From NCBI GenBank assembly GCA_020852775.1, contig JADZAD010000203.1, positions 1-12,680 of the forward strand: a stretch of 12,680 bases of DNA. The letters run 5' to 3'. How positions within the stretch are numbered: position 1 is the first letter of the stretch; every line of letters begins with the position of its first letter. The notes under the pieces are model-generated. The model did not search any database. It was not told the origin of the DNA and was given only the letters and a program-made list of their open reading frames with translations. The DNA is from Anaerolineae bacterium (GTDB taxonomy: Bacteria; Chloroflexota; Anaerolineae; Aggregatilineales; UBA3940). Both the position numbers and the translations under genes were made by a program. Positions 1 to 6,735 of the stretch are shown in pieces.

Positions 1-11
1 CCTTCTACCAT
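1..11 (-). CDS. Start of an unidentified gene (first three codons only), behind an SOS-type promoter
   Basis: On the minus strand an ATG at 11-9 is followed by codons for Val and Glu before the window ends. A strong Shine-Dalgarno GGGAGG (20-25 on the plus strand as CCTCCC) sits 8 nt before it, and a near-consensus promoter lies at 59-87. Start, ribosome site and promoter agree, so a real gene begins here, though its product cannot be read. It is downstream of priA in the same direction. Its LexA-type operator suggests an SOS-regulated product such as LexA, RecA or a translesion polymerase; that is inference only. Confidence 0.6.
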
Positions 12-58
12 TACGACTACCTCCCTCGTAAACAGAACGGATGGTCTATTTGTTTGTA

Positions 59-87
59 AGTATACCAGAACACACGTTCTGAGTCAA
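59..87 (-). promoter_or_regulatory. Sigma-70-type promoter with LexA-type SOS box in the spacer
   Basis: Read on the minus strand, a -35 TTGACT (82-87) is followed by a 17-nt spacer (65-81) and a -10 TATACT (59-64). Each hexamer matches the consensus at 5 of 6 positions, with ideal spacing. The spacer is almost filled by the perfect palindrome CAGAACGTGTGTTCTG (66-81). This contains GAAC-N4-GTTC, the core of the Gram-positive-type LexA (DinR) box, and the central four bases also fit that consensus. A repressor here would block RNA polymerase directly. Transcription should start near 52 and the leader would be about 40 nt. LexA as the binder is inferred from the motif. A second AGAAC half-site lies at 34-38. 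Confidence 0.75.
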
Positions 88-115
88 TGCTTCCGGAAGG
101 GTGAAGAGAACTTAC

Positions 116-2659
116 TCAGAGGAGTGAGACGGGGTCCACATCGACCTGGATCATGGCGGAGGAACGCACGTCACTGAACAGCCGGGCGGGGTCAGGCCCA
201 CGCGCGACTACCTGCCAGCGGTAGATGCCGTTCAGCCGTGAGTAGAAGCACGGCGCCGGACCGATCAGCGTGGTTTGCCGGAGGCCCAGGTCGTTGATTT
301 GCCCGATCAGCCGGGCGTGGAGGCTTTCGGCACGCTGGCGGGCTTCGTCCTCGTATTCCGAGCGGACAAGGGCGCGCACCAGCCGGCTGAAGGGAGGGTA
401 GCCCAGTTCCTGCCGATAGCGGATCTCCTGTTCATAGAAGCGTGCATAGTCGTGCTGAGAGGCGGCCTGAATCGCGTAATGATCCGGGTCATACGTTTGC
501 AGCACGACCTGTCCGCCGAGCAGGCTGCGCCCCGCCCGCCCGGAGACCTGCGCCAGCAGTTGAAAGGTCAGTTCACCACTGCGGTAGTCCGGGAGATAGA
601 GAGCGGTATCCGCGCTGACGATGCCGACCAGTGTTACCAGTGGCAGATCCAGCCCTTTGGCGACCATCTGGGTGCCAATCAGCACATTGGCTTCACCCTC
701 CAGAAAGCGATCGAGCAGGGCGGAATGATCGTCTTTGCCACCTGTAGTGTCCCGATCCCATCGCAGCGGCTTCGCCTGAGGGTAGTTCCGGATAACTTCC
801 TCCAGGATGCGCTGAGTGCCTCCGCCGAAGTAGCGGATGTGTTCGGATTTGCAGGATGGGCAGCGCGTGGGCTGGGGCTGACGTGTGCTGCACTGGTGGC
901 AGATCAGGTACCCTTCCCCGCTGTCCTCGTTCCGGGCATGGAACGTCAGTGGGATGGCGCAGCGCGGGCAGCGGGCGACGTGGCCGCAGGCGCGGCAGAA
1001 GACGTAACTGGCCTGCCCGCGCCTGTTGATGAACAGGATGGCCTGCTCATGGCGGCCAAGTACCTCACTCAGCGCTGTCTGGAGCGCCCGGCTGAAGATC
1101 GAGCGGTTGCCTGCACGGAGTTCCTGGCGCATGTCAACCACTCTGACGGGCGGGAGCTCGATCATCACCGCTTCTTCCGGATCGTCTTCTGCATGGGTAT
1201 AGCCTGTCTGCGGGATATGGTAGTGGATAGCATGCATCTCGACCGCTTTTCGGTGCCCCATGATACGAGCCGGAAGTTCGATCAACTGTACATCGCCCTG
1301 CTGGGCGGCGGCGTAGGTCGTGACGTTGGGGGTCGCGCTGCCCATCAGAAGCAGCCCCCGGTGGAGCCGTGCCAGTTCACGCGCGAGGTCCGCCGCGTGG
1401 TAGTACGGAGGCTGGATGGGCGGTTCGCTTTTGTAGCTGTCATCATGGCATTCGTCCATCACGATCAGCCCGAGGTCAGGCAGCGGCGTGAACAATGCGG
1501 AGCGCGGCCCGATAATCACCCGGTAGTGTCCTTGCCGCGCACGCCGCCAGACGTCATAGCGTTCCCCATCCGACAGGCTGCTGTGGATCAACCCGATCGG
1601 TATGCCCAACCGCGCCCCGAAGCGCCGTACCGTCTGCGGCGTAAGTGAGATCTCCGGCACGAGTACAATCGCCTGCCGGCCCTGCTCCAGCGTCTTCTCA
1701 ACAGCACGCAGGTACAGTTCTGTTTTTCCGGAACCGGTAACGCCGTGCAGCAGGATCGGTTGCGGAGCGTTATCGCTGGGGTTCAGGCTGGCTTCGATGA
1801 TCTGCCATGCGTTCTTCTGGCCTGGGGTGAGCACGGGAGGGGTATCAGGTATGAATGTGTGGCCCGCCAGCGGGTCGCGCCAGATCTCCTCCTGGTACAG
1901 CGTGATCAACCCCCGGTCAAGCAGAGGCTTGAGGTCTGTGGCATTCGCCCCCGCGGTCTTCCGGTAGAGCGCTTCCACACTGAGCGGGCTGGCTGCCTGT
2001 GCCAGGTGCCGGAGGAGGCTGGCCCGGCGGCCTGCGGGTGCTGTCCCGCTGGCGTAGTGCTCACTGATAGCGGCCTCGACTTCCGATCCCCGGATCGCCA
2101 GTGCGGCCATCCGGGCCTGTCGTGGGCGAACGGAGGGTGCATCCAGGACGGGCTGCTTTCGTATGAGGCCGCGCTCGACCAGCTTTCGCATTTCGGGCTG
2201 CCAGTTCTGGCGGCGCAGCGCCCGGGCAATCTGCCGTGCTTTGAGGGGCCCGCGGCTGGCGAATAAGCTGAGAAGGCGCTGCTGCCCGCGTGAATCGGCC
2301 TCGATGAGGGCCGGATCAATCACCGGGGTGTAGAGGATATCACCGCGCTGGGCCAGGCCGCTGCTGATGAACAGGCGGATACAGTCCCCGGGTGTGGCCA
2401 GGTAGCGTTGGCTCATCCAGCCCGCGGCGGCAAGCTGCTGAGGGGTGAGGACAGGCTGCGGGTCGATCACACCGAGTACCGGACGCGTCTCGGCGACAGG
2501 TGCGCGGAGATCAAACTGCACGATCACACCCTGTGCCATCTGCGCGCCGAATTGCACCTCGACCAGTTGACCAACCAGGAGTTGCCCGGCCAGTTCTGCT
2601 GGCACATGGTAATGATAAGCGCCTTCAACAGAGAGGTTGACGATTACAACCGCGTACAT
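116..2659 (-). CDS. priA: Primosomal protein N' (PriA), replication-restart DNA helicase
   Basis: PriA is a 3'-5' superfamily 2 helicase that recognises stalled forks and reloads the replicative helicase through the primosome. The 847-residue protein begins with the typical PriA fork-binding domain (about 1-105), followed by a winged-helix region. The helicase core shows Walker A GVTGSGKT (306-313), a DEAH-type box DECHD (402-406), motif III GSATP (440-444) and the late motif QVSGRAGR (704-711). Eight cysteines (555, 558, 564, 567, 587, 590, 600, 603) form the two zinc sites characteristic of PriA. It is longer than E. coli PriA (732 residues), partly through a His- and acid-rich insertion at about 466-503. 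The DEAH box has Cys where Glu is usual. The ATG at 2659 is preceded by GGAGG at close spacing. The next gene in the same direction has its own SOS-type promoter. Confidence 0.97.
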   Translation of the reverse strand: MYAVVIVNLSVEGAYHYHVPAELAGQLLVGQLVEVQFGAQMAQGVIVQFDLRAPVAETRPVLGVIDPQPVLTPQQLAAAGWMSQRYLATPGDCIRLFISSGLAQRGDILYTPVIDPALIEADSRGQQRLLSLFASRGPLKARQIARALRRQNWQPEMRKLVERGLIRKQPVLDAPSVRPRQARMAALAIRGSEVEAAISEHYASGTAPAGRRASLLRHLAQAASPLSVEALYRKTAGANATDLKPLLDRGLITLYQEEIWRDPLAGHTFIPDTPPVLTPGQKNAWQIIEASLNPSDNAPQPILLHGVTGSGKTELYLRAVEKTLEQGRQAIVLVPEISLTPQTVRRFGARLGIPIGLIHSSLSDGERYDVWRRARQGHYRVIIGPRSALFTPLPDLGLIVMDECHDDSYKSEPPIQPPYYHAADLARELARLHRGLLLMGSATPNVTTYAAAQQGDVQLIELPARIMGHRKAVEMHAIHYHIPQTGYTHAEDDPEEAVMIELPPVRVVDMRQELRAGNRSIFSRALQTALSEVLGRHEQAILFINRRGQASYVFCRACGHVARCPRCAIPLTFHARNEDSGEGYLICHQCSTRQPQPTRCPSCKSEHIRYFGGGTQRILEEVIRNYPQAKPLRWDRDTTGGKDDHSALLDRFLEGEANVLIGTQMVAKGLDLPLVTLVGIVSADTALYLPDYRSGELTFQLLAQVSGRAGRSLLGGQVVLQTYDPDHYAIQAASQHDYARFYEQEIRYRQELGYPPFSRLVRALVRSEYEDEARQRAESLHARLIGQINDLGLRQTTLIGPAPCFYSRLNGIYRWQVVARGPDPARLFSDVRSSAMIQVDVDPVSLL

Positions 2660-2694
2660 GTGCCTCCGGCTGCTGTGCTGTGATACTGCTGGTG

Positions 2695-2700
2695 ATTATA
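2695..2700 (-). promoter_or_regulatory. Candidate priA -10 element
   Basis: Read on the minus strand, positions 2700-2695 are a perfect TATAAT, about 36 nt upstream of the priA ATG. I see no convincing -35 at 16-18 nt, so the promoter may depend on an activator or be weak. The dyad at 2723-2738 sits roughly where a -35-region regulator would bind. Confidence 0.4.
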
Positions 2701-2722
2701 ACCATACCTGTATGTGGGTGGA

Positions 2723-2738
2723 TGTCAGGATGCTGACA
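2723..2738. promoter_or_regulatory. 16-bp dyad, operator-like
   Basis: TGTCAGGATGCTGACA is a perfect inverted repeat with 6-bp arms and a 4-bp centre. It lies in the 179-bp region between the divergent priA and response-regulator genes. It is 22 bp upstream of the candidate priA -10 and about 30 bp upstream of a TATACT on the plus strand (2771-2776). The form suits a dimeric DNA-binding protein. Neither the protein nor the target is known, and the nearby response regulator is only a possible candidate. Confidence 0.35.
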
Positions 2739-2770
2739 GGCTGCGGTCAACTCTGGCGCGACGCAGGTAC

Positions 2771-2776
2771 TATACT
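2771..2776 (+). promoter_or_regulatory. Candidate -10 element for the response-regulator gene
   Basis: TATACT at 2771-2776 matches the -10 consensus at 5 of 6 positions and lies 63 nt before the GTG start. No good TTGACA-like box occurs at 16-18 nt upstream, so this is a weak call. Confidence 0.3.
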
Positions 2777-2818
2777 CTTCGGCAATGCAGGCTGGGTATC
2801 ATGCTGATTGACTGACCC

Positions 2819-2836
2819 TCAGCCGTGGGAGGCTGA
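2819..2836 (+). promoter_or_regulatory. Small hairpin overlapping the ribosome binding site
   Basis: TCAGCC (2819-2824) and GGCTGA (2831-2836) form a perfect 6-bp stem with a 6-nt loop. The Shine-Dalgarno GGGAGG (2827-2832) lies partly in the loop and partly in the 3' arm, only 6 nt before the GTG start. Folding would hide part of the ribosome site, so it may damp translation. No ligand or regulator is implied by the sequence. Confidence 0.35.
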
Positions 2837-2838
2837 AC

Positions 2839-3597
2839 GTGAAAAGCGGGCGTAACATTCGTATTCTGGTAGCGGAGCAGGACATCTATGCCCTGCAGGC
2901 GATTGTCGGGTATCTGGGTTGGGATCGCCGGACGACGGTGATCGGTGGTGCGCGCTCTATCGCACAGGTCAGTCAGGCGCTGCGGGGCGGGGCTGGCGCT
3001 GATGTCCTGCTGCTGGATGCCGGACTGGCCGGGTCAGCCAATCTGTTGAGCCATCTCATTCATGAAGTTGTGTCGTCAGGGCCTGCCGCACCGGCGGTGG
3101 TGTGCCTGGGGCGTGCACCAGACACTTACATGGCACGGGCCTGTCTGGAAGCGGGGGCTCGGGCGTATCTGGTGCGTGAAGCCGTTGGGCCGAGCATTGC
3201 CCATGCGGTGGATTTCGTCCTTGATTACGTGTTTACGGTGACACCGGATGTCTATCCCCTGCTGCTGCCACATCTGAACGGAAAAGCATCGTGGGTGGCA
3301 GTGCTGCCCGAACGGCGCGTTCATTCTCGCCTCACCGAAAGGGTTGATCAGGCGCTGCGCCTGTGCGTGGTCGAGGGCATGCCTGCGGAACTGGCCGCAC
3401 AGGAAATGGGTGTGAGTGTGAGCACAGTCCGGAGTTACATCAAGGAAGGGTACCGTATCCTGGAGTCCTGCGACGAGACGCTCTATCCGGACTATGTGTC
3501 CCCGGTCGAGCGCGCATTCCTGCGGTATACGGCTCTCAGCTCTGCTGCCCCGTTGTCGGATGCCCGGCCTGCTTCCGTGATGGTCTGTCCGGCATAA
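2839..3597 (+). CDS. Orphan response regulator: receiver-like domain plus C-terminal HTH
   Basis: This is a 252-residue protein of the response-regulator type, probably a cytoplasmic transcription factor. Residues 7-130 resemble a CheY-like receiver: an acidic pair (E13, D15), a candidate phospho-acceptor D60 at the end of a hydrophobic strand (VLLLDA), and a later hydrophobic strand (AVVCLG). The usual Lys after strand 5 is Arg (R113 in YLVREA) and the usual Thr/Ser after strand 4 appears to be absent, so the domain may be poorly phosphorylated or a pseudo-receiver. Residues 163-210 contain a helix-turn-helix of the LuxR/sigma-region-4 kind (ELAAQEMGVSVSTVRSYI). The C-terminal 40 residues are unassigned. 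The start is GTG with GGGAGG 6 nt upstream. No histidine kinase is adjacent. Confidence 0.8.
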   Translation: MKSGRNIRILVAEQDIYALQAIVGYLGWDRRTTVIGGARSIAQVSQALRGGAGADVLLLDAGLAGSANLLSHLIHEVVSSGPAAPAVVCLGRAPDTYMARACLEAGARAYLVREAVGPSIAHAVDFVLDYVFTVTPDVYPLLLPHLNGKASWVAVLPERRVHSRLTERVDQALRLCVVEGMPAELAAQEMGVSVSTVRSYIKEGYRILESCDETLYPDYVSPVERAFLRYTALSSAAPLSDARPASVMVCPA

Positions 3598-3695
3598 ATG
3601 TCATTGCGCAGATGCCTTCCATCGGCCCACGGCATGCAAACGTCACTCGCGGGCCTTTTGCCCTTATGCTAGGATCAAGCCTTGAAGAATCGGCC

Positions 3696-3713
3696 CGCCC
3701 CGGCTGCGGGGTG
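3696..3713 (+). other. GC-rich hairpin in the leader of the CDF gene
   Basis: CCCCG (3698-3702) and CGGGG (3707-3711) pair around a GCTG tetraloop, extendable by one G-U and one C-G pair. No T-run follows, so this is not a typical terminator. It lies 22 nt before the ATG of the transporter and might influence its expression. The rest of the 138-nt gap (3598-3735) shows no clear promoter. Confidence 0.25.
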
Positions 3714-3735
3714 TGGATACGAAGGATAACCAGGT

Positions 3736-5121
3736 ATGGGATCTCTCGCACGCACCCGGGCGATTCGCCGGGTGCTGATCATTACGTTTGTTGCTAACCT
3801 GGCAGTTGCTGCAACCAAGCTGGCGATCGGCCTGATCACGCATTCTCTGGCGATGCAGGCGGATGGTGTTCACTCATCTCTGGATGGCGTTTCGAATATC
3901 GTCGGGCTGGTCGGCATTGCCTTTGCCGCTGCTCCGCCTGACCAGGATCATCCCTATGGACATCGGCGGTTTGAGACGCTTGCCAGCATGGTGATCGGCG
4001 CGATGCTGCTGGCAACTGCCTGGGAACTGACGCGCACGAGTGTCACCCGGCTGTTCAGTGGCGTGACCCCGGAAATCGGCCTGATCAACTACGTGGGCAT
4101 GGGGATCACGCTCGTGGCGAATATCATCGTTACTACTTATGAACGCCGCGAAGGGCACAGGCTCAAATCGGAATTCCTGCTGGCGGATGCTGAACATACC
4201 GGCAGTGACGTGCTGGTATCTCTGGCTATCGTGGCCAGCCTGGTCGCGGTGCAGCTTGGATTGGGCTGGATCGATGCGTTTGTGGCCCTGGTGGTCGTGG
4301 TAATGATCGTGCTGGCCGCGCTCCGCGTGATGCGCCGGGCCGTCGGTGTGCTGGTTGACCGGGCCGCGGTGGATGCTGAACTGGTACGCAGGGTGGCAGA
4401 ACGTGTGTCCCAGGTGCAGAAGGTCAGCCGGGTACGCAGCCGGGGCTCTGCGGATGATATTCACCTCGACCTTGATGTCGAGATAGCTGCTCCGATTACC
4501 GCCGAGCACAGCGCTGCGATCGCTTCGGAGGTACGTTCACAGTTGCGCAGTGAACTGGGATCACTGGCAGACATCCAGGTTCTCTTTACCCCGGTGTCTG
4601 ATCTGCCTCTGGATTACGCGCTGCTGGCACGGGCTCAGGCCGATCGTCTCGGTCTCGGCGTCCATGAAGTCATTCCGGTAACAGCGGATGGTGAGATTGG
4701 CCTGAAGATGCATGTGGAAGTGCCCGCTGAGCAGTCCCTTGAGGAGGCGCATGGGCTGGTCGAGGAATTTGAGCAACGGCTCCACGATGCGATTCCCGCT
4801 CTTGGCCCGGTGGTTACGCACATTGAACCCGCTCATAACACGGATGAACGGCCCTATCTGCTGGACTCGGCGCATTATCTGGCGGATTCTGCCCTCGAGA
4901 TTGCGGAACGGCTGTGCCCGGAAAATGACTGGCACGACGTGGCGATCTACCTTGAGCCGGACGGGGGCTTTGCGTTGACTCTGCACTGTGCGCTGGATGG
5001 GCAGGTGCCAGTGGACGAGGCTCACCGCATGGCTGAACAGGTTGAGGTACAGATTCGTGCCGCCATGCCCGACCTGCATAGAGTGACCATCCATACAGAA
5101 CCGCTGGAACGGGAAGCATGA
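3736..5121 (+). CDS. Cation diffusion facilitator (CDF) transporter with triple C-terminal domain
   Basis: CDF proteins are membrane antiporters, usually exporting Zn2+ or other divalent metals in exchange for protons. The 461-residue protein has about six transmembrane segments between residues 12 and 200. The metal-site motifs are HSSLD in TM2 (H46, D50) and HTGSD in TM5 (H154, D158). This H-x3-D / H-x3-D pattern is typical of zinc-type members. HPYGH (72-76) matches the conserved loop after TM2. The ordinary CDF has about 300 residues and one cytoplasmic ferredoxin-like domain. Here three related segments follow: about 213-287, 290-366 and 371-457. The last two share a helix with an EAH motif and a closing strand with H-x-E-P (HIEP, HTEP). 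AAGGA lies upstream of the ATG. It may be transcribed with the response regulator upstream, but this is uncertain. Substrate is not proven. Confidence 0.93.
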   Translation: MGSLARTRAIRRVLIITFVANLAVAATKLAIGLITHSLAMQADGVHSSLDGVSNIVGLVGIAFAAAPPDQDHPYGHRRFETLASMVIGAMLLATAWELTRTSVTRLFSGVTPEIGLINYVGMGITLVANIIVTTYERREGHRLKSEFLLADAEHTGSDVLVSLAIVASLVAVQLGLGWIDAFVALVVVVMIVLAALRVMRRAVGVLVDRAAVDAELVRRVAERVSQVQKVSRVRSRGSADDIHLDLDVEIAAPITAEHSAAIASEVRSQLRSELGSLADIQVLFTPVSDLPLDYALLARAQADRLGLGVHEVIPVTADGEIGLKMHVEVPAEQSLEEAHGLVEEFEQRLHDAIPALGPVVTHIEPAHNTDERPYLLDSAHYLADSALEIAERLCPENDWHDVAIYLEPDGGFALTLHCALDGQVPVDEAHRMAEQVEVQIRAAMPDLHRVTIHTEPLEREA

Positions 5122-5140
5122 GCCTGCATGCAGAGAGTAC

Positions 5141-5169
5141 TTGTCAGTATGCGCTTCTCTGGTGATAAT
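5141..5169 (+). promoter_or_regulatory. Sigma-70-type promoter for the 125-residue gene
   Basis: TTGTCA (5141-5146), a 17-nt spacer and GATAAT (5164-5169) each match the consensus hexamers at 5 of 6 positions with ideal spacing. Transcription would begin near 5176, giving a leader of about 37 nt. The -35 overlaps a TTG that could otherwise be read as an upstream start codon, which argues for the ATG at 5213 instead. Confidence 0.65.
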
Positions 5170-5212
5170 CTGCAGGCAATTGACGGTTGAGCCACAAAGG
5201 GATGAAACGCTG

Positions 5213-5590
5213 ATGCTTGACTTCTCCATACTACCGGTCGCCCGCGTGATGATCGGGCACTATCAAGATGCTGCGACAGCGCAGCACGTGGTTTACGAAC
5301 TGGTCAGGAATGGGACGGGCAGGCATAACATCGCTACGTATCCAGCAGACGAGAAGGGTGTGGATGCTGACCGGAACTACTTCGACACACCCGAAAAGAA
5401 GGATCAGCGCCCGGTGGTTGCATCGGGCTATGGCGTGCTCGTCGTGGCGTGGGTGACGAAGCCTGCGGCCAGGGAAGCCGAGCGGATTATGAAATCACAC
5501 AATCCGAAAGGTTTCAGGAATCGCTTTTCCCGCTGGGAGACCGGCGGGACGTTGTTCGAGTGGATTCTGGCGAAAAAGAAGCAAGCCTGA
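5213..5590 (+). CDS. Small protein, possibly YflT/general-stress-protein-like (tentative)
   Basis: The 125-residue soluble protein has no signal peptide or membrane segment. I do not recognise it firmly. Its start (VARVMIGHYQDAATAQHVVYEL, residues 9-30, then NGTGRHNI) resembles the opening strand-helix of YflT / general stress 17M-like domains, in which a short strand is followed by a helix pairing 'regulator' residues and a strand. A second hydrophobic strand (GVLVVAWV) and helix (AAREAERIM) could close an alpha-beta fold. The C-terminus is basic and aromatic (KKKQA end). The ATG at 5213 is chosen because AAAGGGA precedes it and the promoter at 5141-5169 overlaps the longer alternative frame. 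It ends 33 nt before a strong terminator, so it is probably a single-gene unit. Confidence 0.75.
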   Translation: MLDFSILPVARVMIGHYQDAATAQHVVYELVRNGTGRHNIATYPADEKGVDADRNYFDTPEKKDQRPVVASGYGVLVVAWVTKPAAREAERIMKSHNPKGFRNRFSRWETGGTLFEWILAKKKQA

Positions 5591-5622
5591 GCGGTTCTGG
5601 CAGCAATGAATTCCGGAGGGTG

Positions 5623-5653
5623 AAGCCGGATGGGCAGTACCATCCGGCTTTTG
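5623..5653 (+). terminator. Intrinsic terminator between convergent genes
   Basis: An 11-bp perfect stem pairs 5623-5633 with 5640-5650 around a 6-nt loop (GCAGTA). The 3' arm runs into TTTT (5649-5652). It follows the 125-residue gene directly. It also lies just past the tsaD stop on the other strand, where the trailing sequence is poor in T, so it serves mainly the plus strand. Confidence 0.88.
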
Positions 5654-5655
5654 AT

Positions 5656-6735
5656 TCAGGCCAGCGGCCAGTTTGGCCGGATGTCGAATCCCGCTGAGTC
5701 ACGCTGGCCGGAGAGAAAGCGGTAGTACCCCGCGGTGGCGATCATGGCGGCGTTATCGGTGCACAGGCTGAGCGGTGGCACACGTACTGGCCGCCTGGCT
5801 TGGCGGATCATCTCCGCCCTGAGCAGGCTGTTCGCCGAGACGCCCCCCGCAATCAGGATTTCGCTGGCATTATGTGCCTCCGCGGCACGTATGGCCTTGC
5901 CGACCAGTACCTCGACCACCGCAGCCTGGAAGCTCGCGGCGAGGTCGGCCACCGGCAGCGGCACCGCCCCCGGGTGCTCCGGGTCGTAGCCTGGCGCGAT
6001 GGAGCGCAGCAGCCGCAGCGCCGCGGTTTTGAGGCCGGAGAAGCTGAAATCGTAGTTCTGCTCACCGTGGTCACCGCGCAACCACACCCGTGGCAGGTCA
6101 AAAGCGGCGGAGTTTCCCCCGGCGGCCGCCTTCTGGATCGACGGCCCGCCGGGGTATGGCAGGCCCAGCAGCCGCCCCACCTTGTCAAAGGCCTCTCCGG
6201 CGGCGTCGTCGATCGTGCCGCCCAGGCGCTGGTACTGGCCGTGTTCGTTCATCAGTAGCAGTTCTGTGTGCCCGCCGGAAACGATCAGCACAACCACCGG
6301 GAAGTGGATTGGCACAAACTCCGTGGATGGCACTTCACCGGGTGTATAACGGTATTCTGGCCCGGCCAGCCACAGCGAATACACGTGCCCTTCGAGGTGG
6401 TTCATCCCAATGATCGGCAGACCTGGGTGGCCCAGTGCCAGTCCCTTCGCCATGTTGGCTCCGACCACCAGTGACCCCGGCAGACCTGGCCCACGGGTGA
6501 CAGCGATCGCGTCAATACCGTCCAGTGTGGTGTTCGCCTGGTTCAACGCGGCTCGCACCACGCCGTAAATCTGTTCGATGTGGGCGCGGGAGGCCATCTC
6601 CGGGAAGACCCCACCGTACTGGGCATGCAGATCAGCCTGTGATGCGACGACGTTCGAGCGAATATCACGACCATCGATGACCACTGCCGCGGCGGTTTCG
6701 TCACACGAGGTTTCGATACCGAGGATCGTGGTCAT
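5656..6735 (-). CDS. tsaD: tRNA N6-adenosine threonylcarbamoyltransferase (TsaD)
   Basis: TsaD transfers the threonylcarbamoyl group from threonylcarbamoyl-AMP to A37 of tRNAs reading ANN codons, working with TsaB and TsaE. The 359-residue protein has full family length. It begins ILGIETSCDETAAAVV, the hallmark N-terminus. The metal ligands are visible as NHLEGH (H113, H117) and the C-terminal D327 in CTDNAAMIA. The ATP-site stretches VSGGHTEL (152-159) and AGGVSANSLLR (296-306) are intact. Its ATG overlaps the stop of the upstream M24 peptidase gene by 4 nt (ATGA), so the two are likely translationally coupled. tsaB and tsaE are not in the window. Confidence 0.98.
   Translation of the reverse strand: MTTILGIETSCDETAAAVVIDGRDIRSNVVASQADLHAQYGGVFPEMASRAHIEQIYGVVRAALNQANTTLDGIDAIAVTRGPGLPGSLVVGANMAKGLALGHPGLPIIGMNHLEGHVYSLWLAGPEYRYTPGEVPSTEFVPIHFPVVVLIVSGGHTELLLMNEHGQYQRLGGTIDDAAGEAFDKVGRLLGLPYPGGPSIQKAAAGGNSAAFDLPRVWLRGDHGEQNYDFSFSGLKTAALRLLRSIAPGYDPEHPGAVPLPVADLAASFQAAVVEVLVGKAIRAAEAHNASEILIAGGVSANSLLRAEMIRQARRPVRVPPLSLCTDNAAMIATAGYYRFLSGQRDSAGFDIRPNWPLA

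Noticed and set aside
275..1648. Long plus-strand open frame (457 codons) opposite priA
   Set aside because: It is wholly antisense to the well-conserved priA coding sequence, has no recognisable domain, and is explained by the GC-rich codon pattern of the real gene.
3651..3663. GGGC/GCCC mini-hairpin after the response-regulator gene
   Set aside because: Arms of only 4 bp and the T-run is in the loop, not after the stem, so it is not a credible terminator.
5124..5133. CTGCATGCAG palindrome upstream of the 5141 promoter
   Set aside because: A 10-bp palindrome without spacer can easily arise by chance, and it has no other supporting feature.
5141..5212. Longer TTG-started version of the 125-residue protein
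   Set aside because: The TTG is part of the -35 hexamer of a good promoter, and the mRNA would start downstream of it.
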